The position numbers were made by a program, and so were the translations under genes. This document shows positions 42,362 to 52,989 of a stretch of DNA of 64,000 nucleotides, one piece after another (the stretch's first letter is position 1; each line of letters starts with the position of its first letter). The DNA is from Aliamphritea spongicola (GTDB taxonomy: Bacteria > Pseudomonadota > Gammaproteobacteria > Pseudomonadales > Balneatricaceae): the NCBI GenBank assembly GCA_024347235.1, contig AP025283.1, forward strand, positions 496,001-560,000. The letters are read 5' to 3'. The notes under the pieces were generated by a model. The model was given only the letters and a program-made list of their open reading frames with translations, was not told where the DNA came from and did no database searches.

Positions 42362-45157
42362 GGAACTGACCGGTGTAGGAGTGCTCAGTGGCTGCAACAT
42401 CTTCCGGTGTGCCGGTGGCGATGATGTGGCCGCCTTTGGTACCGCCTTCCGGTCCCAGATCGACAATCCAGTCCGCGGTTTTAATGACGTCCAGGTTATG
42501 TTCGATAACAACAATGGTGTTGCCGTGATCCCGTAAGCGGTAGAGCACGTTCAGCAGCTGCTGGATATCATAGAAGTGCAGGCCGGTGGTTGGTTCATCC
42601 AGAATATACAGGGTTTTACCGGTGTCCCGTTTGCTCAGCTCTTTGGCCAGTTTCACTCGTTGGGCTTCGCCACCGGAGAGGGTTGTGGCAGCCTGGCCAA
42701 GACGGATGTAGCTCAGACCTACGTCAATCAGGGTCTGCAGGCGGCGGGCCAGAGCCGGAATTGCATCGAAGAATTCACGGCCATCTTCAACGGTCATTTC
42801 CAGAACTTCGTCGATGCTCTTACCTTTGTATTTTACTTCCAGAGTTTCGCGGTTATAGCGCTTGCCCTTACAGACATCACAAGGCACATACACATCCGGC
42901 AGGAAGTGCATTTCTACCTTGATCACACCGTCACCCTGACAGGCTTCACAACGTCCGCCTTTAACGTTGAAGCTGAAACGTCCAGGCTTATAACCCCGGG
43001 CACGGGCTTCCTGTGTGCCGGCAAACAGTTCACGGATCGGGGTGAAAATACCGGTATAGGTTGCCGGGTTTGAACGTGGTGTACGGCCAATCGGACTCTG
43101 GTCAATGTCGATGACCTTGTCCATCTGTTTCAGGCCGTCAATCTCCAGGTGCGGCGCGGCATCAAGGGTTGTGGCTTTGTTCAGTTCAGTGGCTGCCAGC
43201 GGATAAAGCGTACCGTTAATCAGGGTGGATTTACCGGAACCGGATACCCCGTTACACAGGTCAGCAGACCCAGCGGAATCTCCAGGTTAACCTTGTTCAG
43301 GTTGTTGCCGGTGGCGCCCAGCAATTTCAGCCAGCGGCCATCCGGTGCGTTACGCTTGCTGGGCACTTCGATTTTACGGCGGCCGGAGATGTAATCGCCG
43401 GTAATGGATTTTTCGTTGTCCATCACCTGTTGTGGCGTGCCCTGGGCGATGATTTCACCACCGTGAACCCCGGCGCCCGGGCCTACGTCGATAACATGAT
43501 CGGCAAGACGGATGGCGTCTTCGTCGTGTTCTACCACGATTACTGTGTTGCCCAGGTCCCGCAGGTGAATCAGGGTTTTCAGCAGGCGGTCGTTATCTCG
43601 CTGATGTAAGCCGATTGACGGTTCATCCAGAATGTACATCACGCCAACCAGACCGGCACCGATCTGGCTGGCCAGACGGATACGCTGAGCTTCACCGCCC
43701 GAGAGGGTTTCAGCGCTGCGTTCCAGCGACAGGTAATCCAGACCTACATTGACCAGGAAAGCCAGCCGCAGACGGATTTCCTTAACGATCTTGTCGGCGA
43801 TTTCGCCACGCTTGCCAGTAAGTTTCAGGGTTTCGAAATAGTCATAGCAGTCACCGATGGCCATCTCAACAATTTGTGGCAGAGTCTCGGTGGCGATGAA
43901 TACGTGACGAGCATCGCGGCGCAGACGGCTGCCGTCACAGGACGGACAGGACTGCATATTGATGTATTTGGACAGGTCTTCACGGACCATTTCCGACTCG
44001 GTTTCCCGGTAGCGGCGTTCCAGATTATTCAGTACCCCTTCGAACGGGTGGGACTTGCTGATGGAGTCACCCCGGTCGTTCAGGTATTTGAATGCAATGT
44101 TTTCTTTACCGCTGCCCTGCAGAATGACTTTTGCTGCTTGGCAGTGAGTTCACCAAACGGGGTGTTGATATCAAAATCGTAATGGGCGGCAACCGCTTTT
44201 AACTGCTGGAAGTAATACAGCGCGCGACGGTCCCAGCCCCGGATAGCACCTTCAGAAAGGGTCAGGCTTGGGTCGCTGACTACTTTTTCGGATCAAAGAA
44301 TTGCTTTACACCCAAGCCGTCACAGGAGGAGCAGGCCCCGTGAGGGTTGTTGAACGAGAACATTCGCGGTTCCAGTTCCTGAATGCTGTGGCCACACTTC
44401 GGACAGGCAAAGCGGGCTGAGAACACCATGTCTTCGCCGTCACCGTCCATGTAGCAAACGGTGGCAATGCCGTCAGTCAGGTTCAGCGCAGTTTCAAACG
44501 ATTCTGCCAGTCGGGCCTGCAGGTCAGGACGAACTTTAAAACGGTCAACCACGGCTTCAATGTCGTGCTTTTGTTCTTATCCAGTTCCGGTGCACTGTCA
44601 ATATCTACCACAATGCCATCGATACGGGCCCGGACAAAACCCTGAGTTTTCAGTTCGCTGATGGTGTGTAAGTGCTCACCTTTTCGGCCCTGAACAATGG
44701 GCGCGAGCAGCATCAGTTTGCTGCCTTCCGGCAGGGCTAATACCTGATCGACCATCTGGCTGACAGTCTGAGCTGCAAGCGGCAGGTCGTGATCAGGACA
44801 GCGGGGTTCACCGGCCCGGGCAAACAGCAAACGCAGGTAATCATATATTTCAGTAATGGTGCCCACGGTAGAACGAGGGTTATGCGAGGTGGACTTCTGC
44901 TCGATGGAAATTGCCGGTGACAGGCCTTCGATGTGATCGACATCGGGCTTTTCCATGACCGACAGGAATTGCCGGGCGTAGGTAGACAGCGATTCTACAT
45001 AGCGGCGCTGGCCTTCAGCATAGAGGGTATCAAATGCCAACGATGACTTGCCTGACCCGGAAAGCCCGGTGATAACAACCAGCTTATCGCGGGGAATTTC
45101 CAGATCGATATTCTTAAGATTGTGGGTACGGGCCCCGCGAACCAGGATTTGTTCCAT
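42339..45157 (-). CDS. uvrA: Excinuclease ABC subunit A
   Basis: DNA damage-recognition ATPase of nucleotide excision repair. Four one-base repairs (near 43255, 44140, 44280 and 44575) give 940 aa, the usual length. Two ABC modules: the first with [20 protein letters not shown], the second with signature [16 protein letters not shown] and [15 protein letters not shown]. Zinc fingers are visible in [19 protein letters not shown] and [14 protein letters not shown] with CDVCKG. ATG at 45157. Divergent from ssb with a LexA box between them. Confidence 0.97.
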
Positions 45158-45227
45158 CAGTATGTCCGACTTGTGCGCAAAAGGAGTCAATTATAGAGGC
45201 AGATGATATATAAAAGCACCCTAAAAG

Positions 45228-45243
45228 CTGTTTATTTATACAG
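45228..45243. promoter_or_regulatory. LexA (SOS) box between uvrA and ssb
   Basis: CTGTTTATTTATACAG matches the gammaproteobacterial consensus CTGT-N8-ACAG exactly, with an A/T-only spacer. It lies 71 bases upstream of uvrA and 136 upstream of ssb, the arrangement known from E. coli where it represses uvrA and one ssb promoter. Confidence 0.9.
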
Positions 45244-45378
45244 ATAATTGACGGGTGTTCGAAGGGGTAAATATGCTATGCTTGGCGCCAGGAAAATGAA
45301 TCGGTCACCGTCCGGGGCCGAACCAAGATCAACAGATGCAATATAGCCCCGCAGGATGCTTGGGGAGTGGAGAATTCA

Positions 45379-45953
45379 ATGGCACGCGGTATTAACAAAG
45401 TCATTCTGATTGGTAACCTGGGTAATGACCCGGATACTAAATACATGCCCAGCGGCAATGCGGTTACCAACATTACTGTAGCGACGTCTGAAAGCTGGAA
45501 AGATAAGCAGACAGGCCAGCAGCAGGAGCGTACCGAATGGCACCGTGTGGTGTTCTTTAACCGTCTGGCGGAAATTGCCGGTGAGTACCTGCGTAAAGGT
45601 TCCAAGGTGTATCTGGAAGGTTCACTGCGTACCCGTAAATGGCAGGATCAGAGCGGTCAGGACCGTTACACTACAGAAATCGTTGCCAGTGAAATGCAGA
45701 TGCTGGACGGCCGTGGCGATAATAATGGCGGTTATCAGCAGCAGGGTGGCTATCAGCAGCAAGCTCCGCAGCAACAGGCACCACAACAGCAGTATCAGCA
45801 GCCGCCTCAGCAGCAGGCACCGCAACAGCAGTATCAGCAACCCCTCAGCAACAGGCGCCTCAGCAGCAGTATCAGAAACCGCCTCAGCAGCAGGCGCCGG
45901 CACCACAGCCTGCACCGGGCATGGATGATTTCGACGACGATATCCCGTTCTGA
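45379..45953 (+). CDS. ssb: Single-stranded DNA-binding protein
   Basis: Homotetrameric OB-fold protein. Residues 1-110 are the DNA-binding core ([40 protein letters not shown]). A glutamine-rich linker of about 65 residues follows, made of imperfect [13 protein letters not shown] units. The tip is [10 protein letters not shown], the conserved acidic tail that recruits partner proteins. One C restored in the repeat near 45845 puts the tip in frame and gives 191 aa. Start ATG at 45379, not the in-frame ATG 12 bases upstream. Confidence 0.96.
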
Positions 45954-45986
45954 TTCATTGTTCCTGTTGTGAGGTAATAGTCAGTT

Positions 45987-46919
45987 ATGCTGAAGGCGTT
46001 TATATCCCAGCCAGCTAAATTGCTCATTATTGGTGCTGACAGCCAGATCGGACACTTCCTGAATCTGGCTGCCCAGGCCGATGCCTTTTATATTCCGGTA
46101 CCTTTTAGTGACGCTGAGCTGGATATTAATGACTGTCAGGCGCTGGAGCAGCGGCTTGATGAGGTTCAGCCTGACTATGTGATCAATACATCCGGTTATA
46201 ACGATGTGGATCAGGCCGAGCGTGATCCTGATGAGTGTTACCGGCGCAATACCCAGGCGGTTGAAACCCTGGCAGCAAGTTGCGCTGCCCGTGATATCGC
46301 CGTGCTGCATTTGTCATCGGATTACGTGTTTGATGGCCATTATGCCAGCGGTTATGCGGAGTCTGATGAAGCCAAGCCACTTGGAGTCTATGGCGACAGC
46401 AAATGGCTTGGTGAAGAAGCTTTGCGTTTAACGCTGGAGCGGCACCTGATTCTGCGGGTAAGCTGGGTATTCAGCCCGGTTGGCGATAACTATATGCAGC
46501 GGGCGCTTCGTCAGGCGCGGCAGCAGGATGTGATTGATGCTGCGGATGACCGCCGTGGCTGCCCTACCTCTGCTGCAGATATTGCCAGAGTGATTGTAGC
46601 CATGCTTAAGCAGGTACATAACGGTGCAGATGCCTGGGGTACTTATCATTACTGTGGCGCTGAAGTGACTTCTCGCTACGGTTTCAGTGAAGCGGTATTG
46701 GCAGCTGCGGGTCAGTATGAAGAGTTTCGTGCTCAGGAGATCCGGGCTGTGCTTTCAAAAGATTACGGTACGGATACTGAACGTCCTGCATCTTCTGTAC
46801 TGGTATGCAAGAAGTTGCTGAACGCATTTGGCATTCGACAGATTCCGTGGCGGCATGAGCTGATCAATGTGGTGAAAACTCTGTATCAGCCGGTGGCTGA
46901 ACAGGATATCCAGCCTTAA
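45987..46919 (+). CDS. RmlD-like sugar-nucleotide reductase (SDR family)
   Basis: Intact 310-aa extended SDR related to dTDP-4-dehydrorhamnose reductase. Rossmann loop LLIIGADSQIGHFLN, VINTSGYNDVDQAERDP, HLSSDYVFDG and the catalytic Tyr-x3-Lys in LGVYGDSKWLGEE. No rmlA, rmlB or rmlC lies nearby, so the true substrate may differ from dTDP-rhamnose precursors. It follows ssb by 33 bases. Confidence 0.8.
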   Translation: MLKAFISQPAKLLIIGADSQIGHFLNLAAQADAFYIPVPFSDAELDINDCQALEQRLDEVQPDYVINTSGYNDVDQAERDPDECYRRNTQAVETLAASCAARDIAVLHLSSDYVFDGHYASGYAESDEAKPLGVYGDSKWLGEEALRLTLERHLILRVSWVFSPVGDNYMQRALRQARQQDVIDAADDRRGCPTSAADIARVIVAMLKQVHNGADAWGTYHYCGAEVTSRYGFSEAVLAAAGQYEEFRAQEIRAVLSKDYGTDTERPASSVLVCKKLLNAFGIRQIPWRHELINVVKTLYQPVAEQDIQP

Positions 46920-46927
46920 AGGTTATC

Positions 46928-46949
46928 AGCAGCTCCGGCCGGAGCTGCT
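46928..46949. terminator. Perfect hairpin between convergent genes
   Basis: A 22-base perfect palindrome AGCAGCTCCGG / CCGGAGCTGCT, 9 bases after the RmlD-like gene and 28 from the sirB2 stop. It has no U tract on either strand, so a terminator is possible but unproven. Confidence 0.4.
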
Positions 46950-46977
46950 CATCTGGTTTGTCAGTACGACGGGCCGC

Positions 46978-47352
46978 TTACCACGGAAAAGGCATGTGGC
47001 TGCGTGCTACGGCAAAAATATATCCCCAGCAGGCCAGTGCCAGAATCAGTGCTACCGTGCGGATCGCTTTGGTTTTACCGCGTTTCAATGCAACGGTTCC
47101 CAGTACGATATAAGCAATCAGCGCACTCAGTTTGGCTGTTAGCCAGGCGTCGGTAAACGGGTACTGACTGAGTGTGATCATCAGGCCAACTGCTGTAAGC
47201 AGCAGTAAAGTGTCGATAATATGCGGCGCTATTTTCACCCAGCGGCGCTGTAACAGGCTGTTATCGGTCAGCATCCAGAAGCCGCGAATCGCAAACGAAA
47301 TCAGGGTTAACATGGCGCAGGTCATGTGCAGGTGTTTAAATAGCATGTACAT
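46978..47352 (-). CDS. SirB2 family membrane protein
   Basis: Intact 124-aa protein with four hydrophobic segments: HMTCAMLTLISFAIRGFWML, IIDTLLLLTAVGLMITL, AKLSALIAYIVLGTVAL and VALILALACWGYIFAVA. The opening FKHLHMTCA and RRWVKIAPHIIDTLLL match SirB2. The family's biochemical role is not established. ATG at 47352 or the internal ATG at 47346. Confidence 0.85.
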   Translation of the reverse strand: MYMLFKHLHMTCAMLTLISFAIRGFWMLTDNSLLQRRWVKIAPHIIDTLLLLTAVGLMITLSQYPFTDAWLTAKLSALIAYIVLGTVALKRGKTKAIRTVALILALACWGYIFAVARSHMPFPW

Positions 47353-47521
47353 AGGTCAGTTTGGCTCTTAAAATAAGCGTTTCTATATATGGCGCACTAA
47401 CGTAAGTTAAATCGCAATATACAGGTATAATTGGGTTTGTGAGTATTGCTCCGCTTCTGTGACGAAGGCGGCTCATTCTCACTGATTTACTCACCAGAAG
47501 CCAGTGCGGCGGATTGCAGTT

Positions 47522-48525
47522 ATGACAGAATCGACATCTTCTCAGCCAGTTTTAATCGATAAGTTCGGCCGCCGGGTCGAATATGTACGTCTGTCGGTGA
47601 CTGACCGCTGTGATTTTCGCTGTGTTTACTGCATGTCTGAAGATATGGAATTCTTACCCCGTGAGCAGGTGCTGTCTCTGGAGGAAATCTATAATCTGGC
47701 GAAAAGCTTTACGGATCTGGGGGTAAATAAACTGCGCCTGACCGGTGGTGAGCCGCTGGTGCGTAAAGGTGTACTCGGGCTGATTGAAAAAATGGGTCAG
47801 TTGCCGGCTGAGTTGCTGATCACCACCAACGGATCGCAGCTGCCAAAAATGGCGAAAGACCTGAAACGTTTTGGCGTTGACCGCCTTAACATCAGTCTGG
47901 ACAGCCTGCAGAGAGATAAATTCCAGCGTTTAACCCGCAGTGACCGCTTGCATCAGGTGCTGGCGGGTATCGATGCTGCCTGTGAGGCCGGGTTTAACGG
48001 CATTAAGCTCAATGCTGTGGTACTGAAAGGCCGTAACGATGATGAAGTGGTCGATCTGGTGGAGTTTGCCCGTGACCGGGAGATCGACATTACCTTCATC
48101 GAAGAAATGCCTCTGGGGGCAATCACTGAGCACGACCGTGCTGAGTCATATTGTTCCAGTGATGAAATTCTGGAAATGCTGAACAAAGAATATGATCTGC
48201 TTTCCAGCACTGAAAAACCGGCGGACCTTCCAAGTATTACCGGATGAGTGACAGCCGCAGTAAGGTTGGCTTTATTTCACCGCACAGCCACAATTTCTGT
48301 GGTGAATGTAACCGGGTGCGGGTGACCGTTGAGGGGCGCCTGCTGCTTTGCCTGGGGAATGAGCACTCTATGGATCTGCGCGAAGTGATGCGCAGCCATC
48401 CGGGCGATAATGAGCTTCTTAAACAGAAACTGATAGAGTCGATGGATCTGAAGCCGGAACGGCATTACTTTGATCTGGAAGCTGAGCCGCAGATTGTCCG
48501 CTTCATGAACATGACTGGCGGCTGA
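47522..48525 (+). CDS. moaA: GTP 3',8-cyclase MoaA (molybdenum cofactor)
   Basis: Radical SAM enzyme for the first step of molybdopterin synthesis, working with MoaC. 334 aa after one G/C repair near 48222. The SAM cluster is [22 protein letters not shown] binds SAM. The carboxyl cluster that holds GTP is [11 protein letters not shown] plus Cys in [13 protein letters not shown]. The protein ends MNMTGG, the conserved double-glycine tail. Start ATG at 47522 after the shorter alternatives; moaC lies 2.7 kb downstream. Confidence 0.95.
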
Positions 48526-48526
48526 T

Positions 48527-48992
48527 TCAGCCGCGCACCAGTGCCGGGAGACGTCGCGGCACCGGGCTTTTCTTTACGATAGCACTGCTGGTTTCGGCCA
48601 GTTCCACAATGTGATTCAGCTGTTCGTCCAGATCGCCGATTGAGCGTAATACCAGACGTATTATAAAACAGTCTTCCCCGTTACTTTGTCGCATTCGATA
48701 CACGCAGGCATGGCTGTCAGGCGCTTTTCTAACTGATGTAACTGCCCGGGCAGGGGCTTTACCCTGACCAGTGATGTCAGCGTAAACCCGAGTTTTTCAA
48801 GATTTACCTCGATGGTGTAACGGCTTATCACGCCGTGTTCTTCCAGTCTTTTATACGTTCAGTGATACTTGGCGCAGACATGCCTATCTGGCTGGCTAAT
48901 GTGCTGACTGGCTGGCGTGCATTTTCGGCAAGTAGGTTGATGATTTCAATATCGATGCCGTCAGGAGTAAATGTCTTTGATGATGAAGGCAT
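48527..48992 (-). CDS. Lrp/AsnC-family transcriptional regulator
   Basis: About 155 aa, recovered by adding one base near 48855 and one G near 48695. It has an amino-terminal helix-turn-helix (GIDIEIINLLAENARQPVSTLASQIGMSAPSITERI), then the RAM effector domain with EEHGVISRYTIEVNLEKLGF and VTGEDCFIIRLVLRSIGDLDEQ. It is divergent from the DMT transporter (121 bases), a frequent pairing in which such regulators control an amino-acid or metabolite exporter; that is inference here. Its stop abuts the end of moaA. Confidence 0.85.
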
Positions 48993-49112
48993 ATCGTAAT
49001 TTTTCCGTGAAAGATAAAGTTATAAGCTGAATTTGCCTGTGTTTATTTATAGATGATTTTTGGCAGGCGTAAACTGTTTCTTGTGTTCAAGCAGTTTGAT
49101 CGGGTGTGAGAG

Positions 49113-49998
49113 ATGAATTTAAACCGCAGGCAAACCGGTGTTATAGAAATGGTTCTGGCGATGGGGCTTTCCGGTACGCTGGGATTCTTCGTGGTAGAGG
49201 CTGATTTACCCGTCTGGAACATTGTGTTTTTCCGCTGCGTCTTTGCGCTTTTCGGGCTGGGGCTTTACTGCTGGTGGCGGGGATTTCTCAGCCCGTGGCC
49301 GTTGCGGGGTCGTAATCTGTTGTTTGCGTCACTGGCAGGTGTGGCGCTGGTGGCTAACTGGCTGCTGCTGTTCGGCTCTTATCAGTATGCGTCGATCTCA
49401 CTTTCTACGGCGGTTTATCATACTCAGCCATTTTTCTTATTGTTGTTAGCGCGGGTTTTATTTGCGGAAACCTTTGATCTTAAAAACTCCCCTGGTATCT
49501 GTTTGCGTTCACCGGATTGCTACTGATTATCGAGTTTCGCTGGAGTGGATTGGCTGATTCAGAACAGTTTCTTGGCTTTCTGATGGCGCTGGGGCGGCAG
49601 TTCTGTATGCCCTCACGACGCTACTTACCCGGAGGGTTTCAGATGTCCGGCCGGAAGTAATTGCACTGTTACATGTGTTTATCGGTGCGTTGCTGCTGTG
49701 GCCGGTACTGGATACGGCTGACTTACCGGTGCTGGCTGAGCAGTGGGGCTATCTGGCGGTGCTGGGGCTGGTGCATACCTGCATGATGTATATCTTTCTG
49801 TATTCCGCTTACCAGAAGTTACCTGTAGCGCTGATTGCCATTCTTGCCTTTCTGTATCCGGCGATTGCCATCATGGTGGATTATCTGGTTTATGATCAGT
49901 TGTTAAGCGTTTCTCAGTGGTTGGGTGTTGCTGCAATTTTACTGTCGGCAGCGGCGATGAATGCGAACTGGTCGCCCTTAAAGTGGCGGCAGGCCTGA
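49113..49998 (+). CDS. DMT-superfamily (EamA) transporter
   Basis: Inner-membrane protein of about 295 aa after repairs near 49485 and 49600 (C/G runs). Roughly ten hydrophobic segments form two EamA repeats; the first includes LAMGLSGTLGFFVVEADLPVW and LLFASLAGVALVANWLLLFGSYQYAS, the second LGLVHTCMMYIFLYSAYQKLPVALIAILAFLYP. The substrate is not identifiable; the divergent AsnC-type regulator suggests a metabolite exporter. Confidence 0.85.
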
Positions 49999-50131
49999 GT
50001 TGCGAATTTTTCGGGGAGTTCGGGGCATTTTATGACGAAAGGTTGGCAAAAGAACAAAGAAATGGACTGAAATTTCTGGCGTCTCGCGGTAAAATAGGCT
50101 GTTTAAGTTTGTAGTTCGCTGAGGAGCCTTA

Positions 50132-51258
50132 ATGGCCGAGTCTAACACCCCGAATGATCCGTATCAGAATATTCGTCCGTATCATGACAGGGAAGTAAAT
50201 CTTGTTCTGAATAAGCTGATCCGTAACGATGAGTTTATTTCGGCAATTACCCGTTACCAGTTTCCGAAGCTGGCATCCTGGCTGGGTTTTGTGCTGAAGC
50301 CGGCTATCCGTATTTTTCTGGCTCAGAAAACGGATGAAATCAAAACCATCGCGGATTTTCAGGGCCTGGTTGCCGGTTATATGGAAAAATGATCAGCCGG
50401 ACCACCACCCGCCTGAGCTGTTCCGGATTTGAAAACCTCGACAGCGATGAAGCTTATCTGTTTATCTCCAATCACCGTGATATCGCGATGGACCCGGCAT
50501 TTGTGAACTGGGTGCTGCATCAGAATAACCTGGATACTGTGCGTATTGCGATTGGCGACAACCTGTTGCGTAAGCCTTATGTGTCTGACCTGATGCGTCT
50601 GAACAAAAGCTTTATTGTGAACCGTTCGGCAAAAGGCCGTGAAGTGTTAACGGCGCTGGGTCAGCTGTCTGCCTATATTGATCATTCACTGGTGCAGGAT
50701 GAGCACAGTGTGTGGATTGCGCAGCGTGAAGGCCGGGCCAAAGACGGCAATGATGCGACTGATCCGGCTATCCTGAAAATGTTCTATATGTCGCACCGTA
50801 AAGAGCGTTCGTTTAAAGAGTTTCTGGACCGGATCAACATTGTGCCGGTTTCTATTTCCTACGAGTACGATCCCTGCGATTCTGCCAAAGCGAATGAGTT
50901 GTCTGCTAAACAGCAGGACGGCAATTACGAGAAAGGCCAGTACGAAGATATTGAAAGCATTGTGCAGGGCATTACCGGGAATAAAGGGCATGTCCATGTA
51001 GCTTTCGGAAATGTGATCCGGGACATTGAAACGCCGGAAGAACTGGCTGCAGAGATTGATCGCCAGATTATTGAAAACTATTATTTGCACCCTTCCAATC
51101 TGATTGCTGCCGGTGAAGACAGCGCAGAAGCGTCATCGCAGGACCGTAATCAGTTTGAAGAGCGTTTGCAGGGATTGGAGCCGACTGCCGCGGAGATTCT
51201 GCGTCAGATGTATGCCAACCCGGTTAAGAATAAACATACCCTGCAGGAGGGTGTATGA
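50132..51258 (+). CDS. PlsC-like acyltransferase domain protein
   Basis: A single gene of about 375 aa, split in the data by one missing A at 50390 (AAAA run). The acyltransferase signature is [12 protein letters not shown] (a His-x5-Asp variant), with [13 protein letters not shown] and [12 protein letters not shown] as later glycerolipid-acyltransferase-like blocks. No transmembrane helix is obvious, unlike PlsC; the fold resembles larger PlsB-type relatives. It overlaps the start of moaC by four bases, so translation is coupled despite the unrelated function. Confidence 0.78.
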
Positions 51259-51734
51259 CAGGTTTGACTCATCTTGATGAGAACGGGCACGCCAACATGG
51301 TGGATGTGTCTGAAAAGGCAGTAACCAGCCGCGAAGCGACTGCTCAGGCGGTGGTGAAGATGTTGCCGGAAACCCTGCATATGATCACTGCCGGTGAGCA
51401 TAAGAAAGGTGACGTAATTGCTGTTGCCCGCATTGCCGGTATTCAGGCAGCCAAGCGTTGTGCTGATCTGATTCCTCTGTGTCACCCGCTGATGCTGAGT
51501 AAGGTTAAAGTGGAGCTGACACCCCGTCCGGAAGACAGCTGCATTGTCATTCATGCGACCTGTAAACTTGCTGGCCAGACCGGTGTCGAAATGGAAGCGC
51601 TGACCGCAGCGTCAGTTGCAGGCCTGACTATCTATGACATGTGTAAAGCTGTGGATAAAGGCATGGTAATGTCTGACGTAATGTTGCTGGAAAAGAAAGG
51701 CGGCAAAAGCGGACACTGGCAGGCTGACGTTTAA
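51255..51734 (+). CDS. moaC: Cyclic pyranopterin monophosphate synthase MoaC
   Basis: Intact 159-aa partner of MoaA that rearranges the 3',8-cyclised GTP to cPMP. Marks: [20 protein letters not shown] at the start, LIPLCHPL with the conserved His, [25 protein letters not shown] and the final [13 protein letters not shown] overlap with the acyltransferase gene upstream; a PlsC gene follows 23 bases downstream. Confidence 0.96.
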   Translation: MTGLTHLDENGHANMVDVSEKAVTSREATAQAVVKMLPETLHMITAGEHKKGDVIAVARIAGIQAAKRCADLIPLCHPLMLSKVKVELTPRPEDSCIVIHATCKLAGQTGVEMEALTAASVAGLTIYDMCKAVDKGMVMSDVMLLEKKGGKSGHWQADV

Positions 51735-51757
51735 TATCTTTCAAGGAATTCACTATC

Positions 51758-52519
51758 GTGACCGCTGAGCAAATGTCTCATACCGAGTCGGCATCGGTTT
51801 TATCCTATATTCGTGCCGGCTTGTTTTATGCTGTGTTTTACCCGGTAATGTTTATCTATTCGCTGTTTTGCGTGTGTGTGGGCTGGGCGTTGCCATTTCG
51901 GGCAAGATTCCGGCTTATTACAGTGATTAATTACTTCTGTATGTTTTGGTTGCGGGTCACCTGTGGCGTTAAGGTCGAAATTGAGGGGCGTGAGAACCTG
52001 CCAAGAGACGGTGCTTATGTGGTCGTGGCTAACCACTCCAGTGAGTGGGAAACCTTCTTCTTACAGACCCTGGTTCGTCCGCAGTGTACGGTACTGAAAC
52101 AGGAGCTGTTGCGTATCCCGGGATTTGGCTGGGCTTTGGGCATGTTAAAGCCAATTGCGCTGGATCGCAGCAAGCGTCGCGGCGCGCTGAAGCAGCTGAT
52201 TACCCAGGGTAAAGAGCGGTTACAGGAAGGTATTAATATTGTCATCTTTCCGCAGGGAACCCGTTTGCCGGTAGGTCAGTTAGGGAAATTCAACAAGGGT
52301 GGTGCCATGCTGGCGGCGGCGAATAATGTGCCGCTGGTGCCGCTGGTCCATGATGCAGGTTTGTACTGGCCGGGTAAAAGCTTTGTGAAACGGCCGGGCA
52401 CGGTGAAGGTGATAATCGGTAAGCCGGTTGAGCTTGAAGAGCCGACTGTTGATGCGCTGCATGATCCCTCTGTGGAATGGATGGAGGCGCAGCTGAGAGC
52501 GCTGAAGGTCGTCGACTGA
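51758..52519 (+). CDS. 1-acyl-sn-glycerol-3-phosphate acyltransferase (PlsC family)
   Basis: Intact 253-aa inner-membrane enzyme that makes phosphatidic acid from lysophosphatidate. It has an amino-terminal hydrophobic pair (GLFYAVFYPVMFIYSLFCVCVGWAL). The catalytic motif is ANHSSEWETFFL, a His-x4-Glu form common in proteobacterial PlsC. KPIALDRSKRRGALKQL and VIFPQGTRLP are the substrate-binding blocks. GTG start with AAGGA upstream. A terminator follows. It need not be the only PlsC of the genome. Confidence 0.88.
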   Translation: MTAEQMSHTESASVLSYIRAGLFYAVFYPVMFIYSLFCVCVGWALPFRARFRLITVINYFCMFWLRVTCGVKVEIEGRENLPRDGAYVVVANHSSEWETFFLQTLVRPQCTVLKQELLRIPGFGWALGMLKPIALDRSKRRGALKQLITQGKERLQEGINIVIFPQGTRLPVGQLGKFNKGGAMLAAANNVPLVPLVHDAGLYWPGKSFVKRPGTVKVIIGKPVELEEPTVDALHDPSVEWMEAQLRALKVVD

Positions 52520-52529
52520 AGATAAAAAT

Positions 52530-52555
52530 AAACCCCGCACTGGCGGGGTTTTTAT
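52530..52555. terminator. Rho-independent terminator after plsC-type gene
   Basis: AACCCCGC / GCGGGGTT stem with an ACTG-type loop and a TTTTT tail on the plus strand, 10 bases after the acyltransferase stop, and A-rich on the other side so it may also serve the convergent psp genes. Confidence 0.9.
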
Positions 52556-52568
52556 GTCCTGCAAAACG

Positions 52569-52976
52569 TTACAGGTCGTTTATTTCTCTGTTGAACTGAT
52601 ACTTTTTCGAGGTGACGTATCCTTCCATACCTCTTAGTTTCTTATCCAGTGCCTGTAAGCGTTCATGAATGTCCCTGAGGCGCTCGCTGGCGGGCTTTTG
52701 ATAATGGAACAGTCCGTTATCATGGTGTGGTTGCCGGCGAGTGCTTGATTGGCTTGCAGGGCGTTTAGCCAGTAAGAAAATGCCTGCAATGTAGGCGATT
52801 ACAAACAGCTGAGAGACAAAGATAAACAGGCTGATTGCAATCAGTCGGGCTACCCAGACCGGAATTTCAAAGTATTCCGCCAGTCCTGTGCAGACCCCGG
52901 CCAGCGGGCCGCGTTTAGGGTTGCGGTAGAGGTTACGGTTGTAACCGTTAGCTTTGTTGGCTGTATTGTCCTGCAT
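52569..52976 (-). CDS. pspC: Phage-shock protein PspC
   Basis: Intact 135-aa inner-membrane sensor of envelope stress that binds PspB and PspA. The PspC domain reads YRNPKRGPLAGVCTGLAEYF and is followed by a transmembrane segment (LIAISLFIFVSQLFVIAYIAGIFLL). The carboxyl tail has a leucine-zipper-like heptad stretch (LRDIHERLQALDKKLRGME). Last gene of pspABC. Confidence 0.93.
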   Translation of the reverse strand: MQDNTANKANGYNRNLYRNPKRGPLAGVCTGLAEYFEIPVWVARLIAISLFIFVSQLFVIAYIAGIFLLAKRPASQSSTRRQPHHDNGLFHYQKPASERLRDIHERLQALDKKLRGMEGYVTSKKYQFNREINDL

Positions 52977-52989
52977 AATGATCTCCTGA

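Noticed and set aside
45730..45900. CAG-rich repeats as a possible CRISPR or other repeat array
   Set aside because: They encode the glutamine-rich SSB linker in frame; units are contiguous without spacers.
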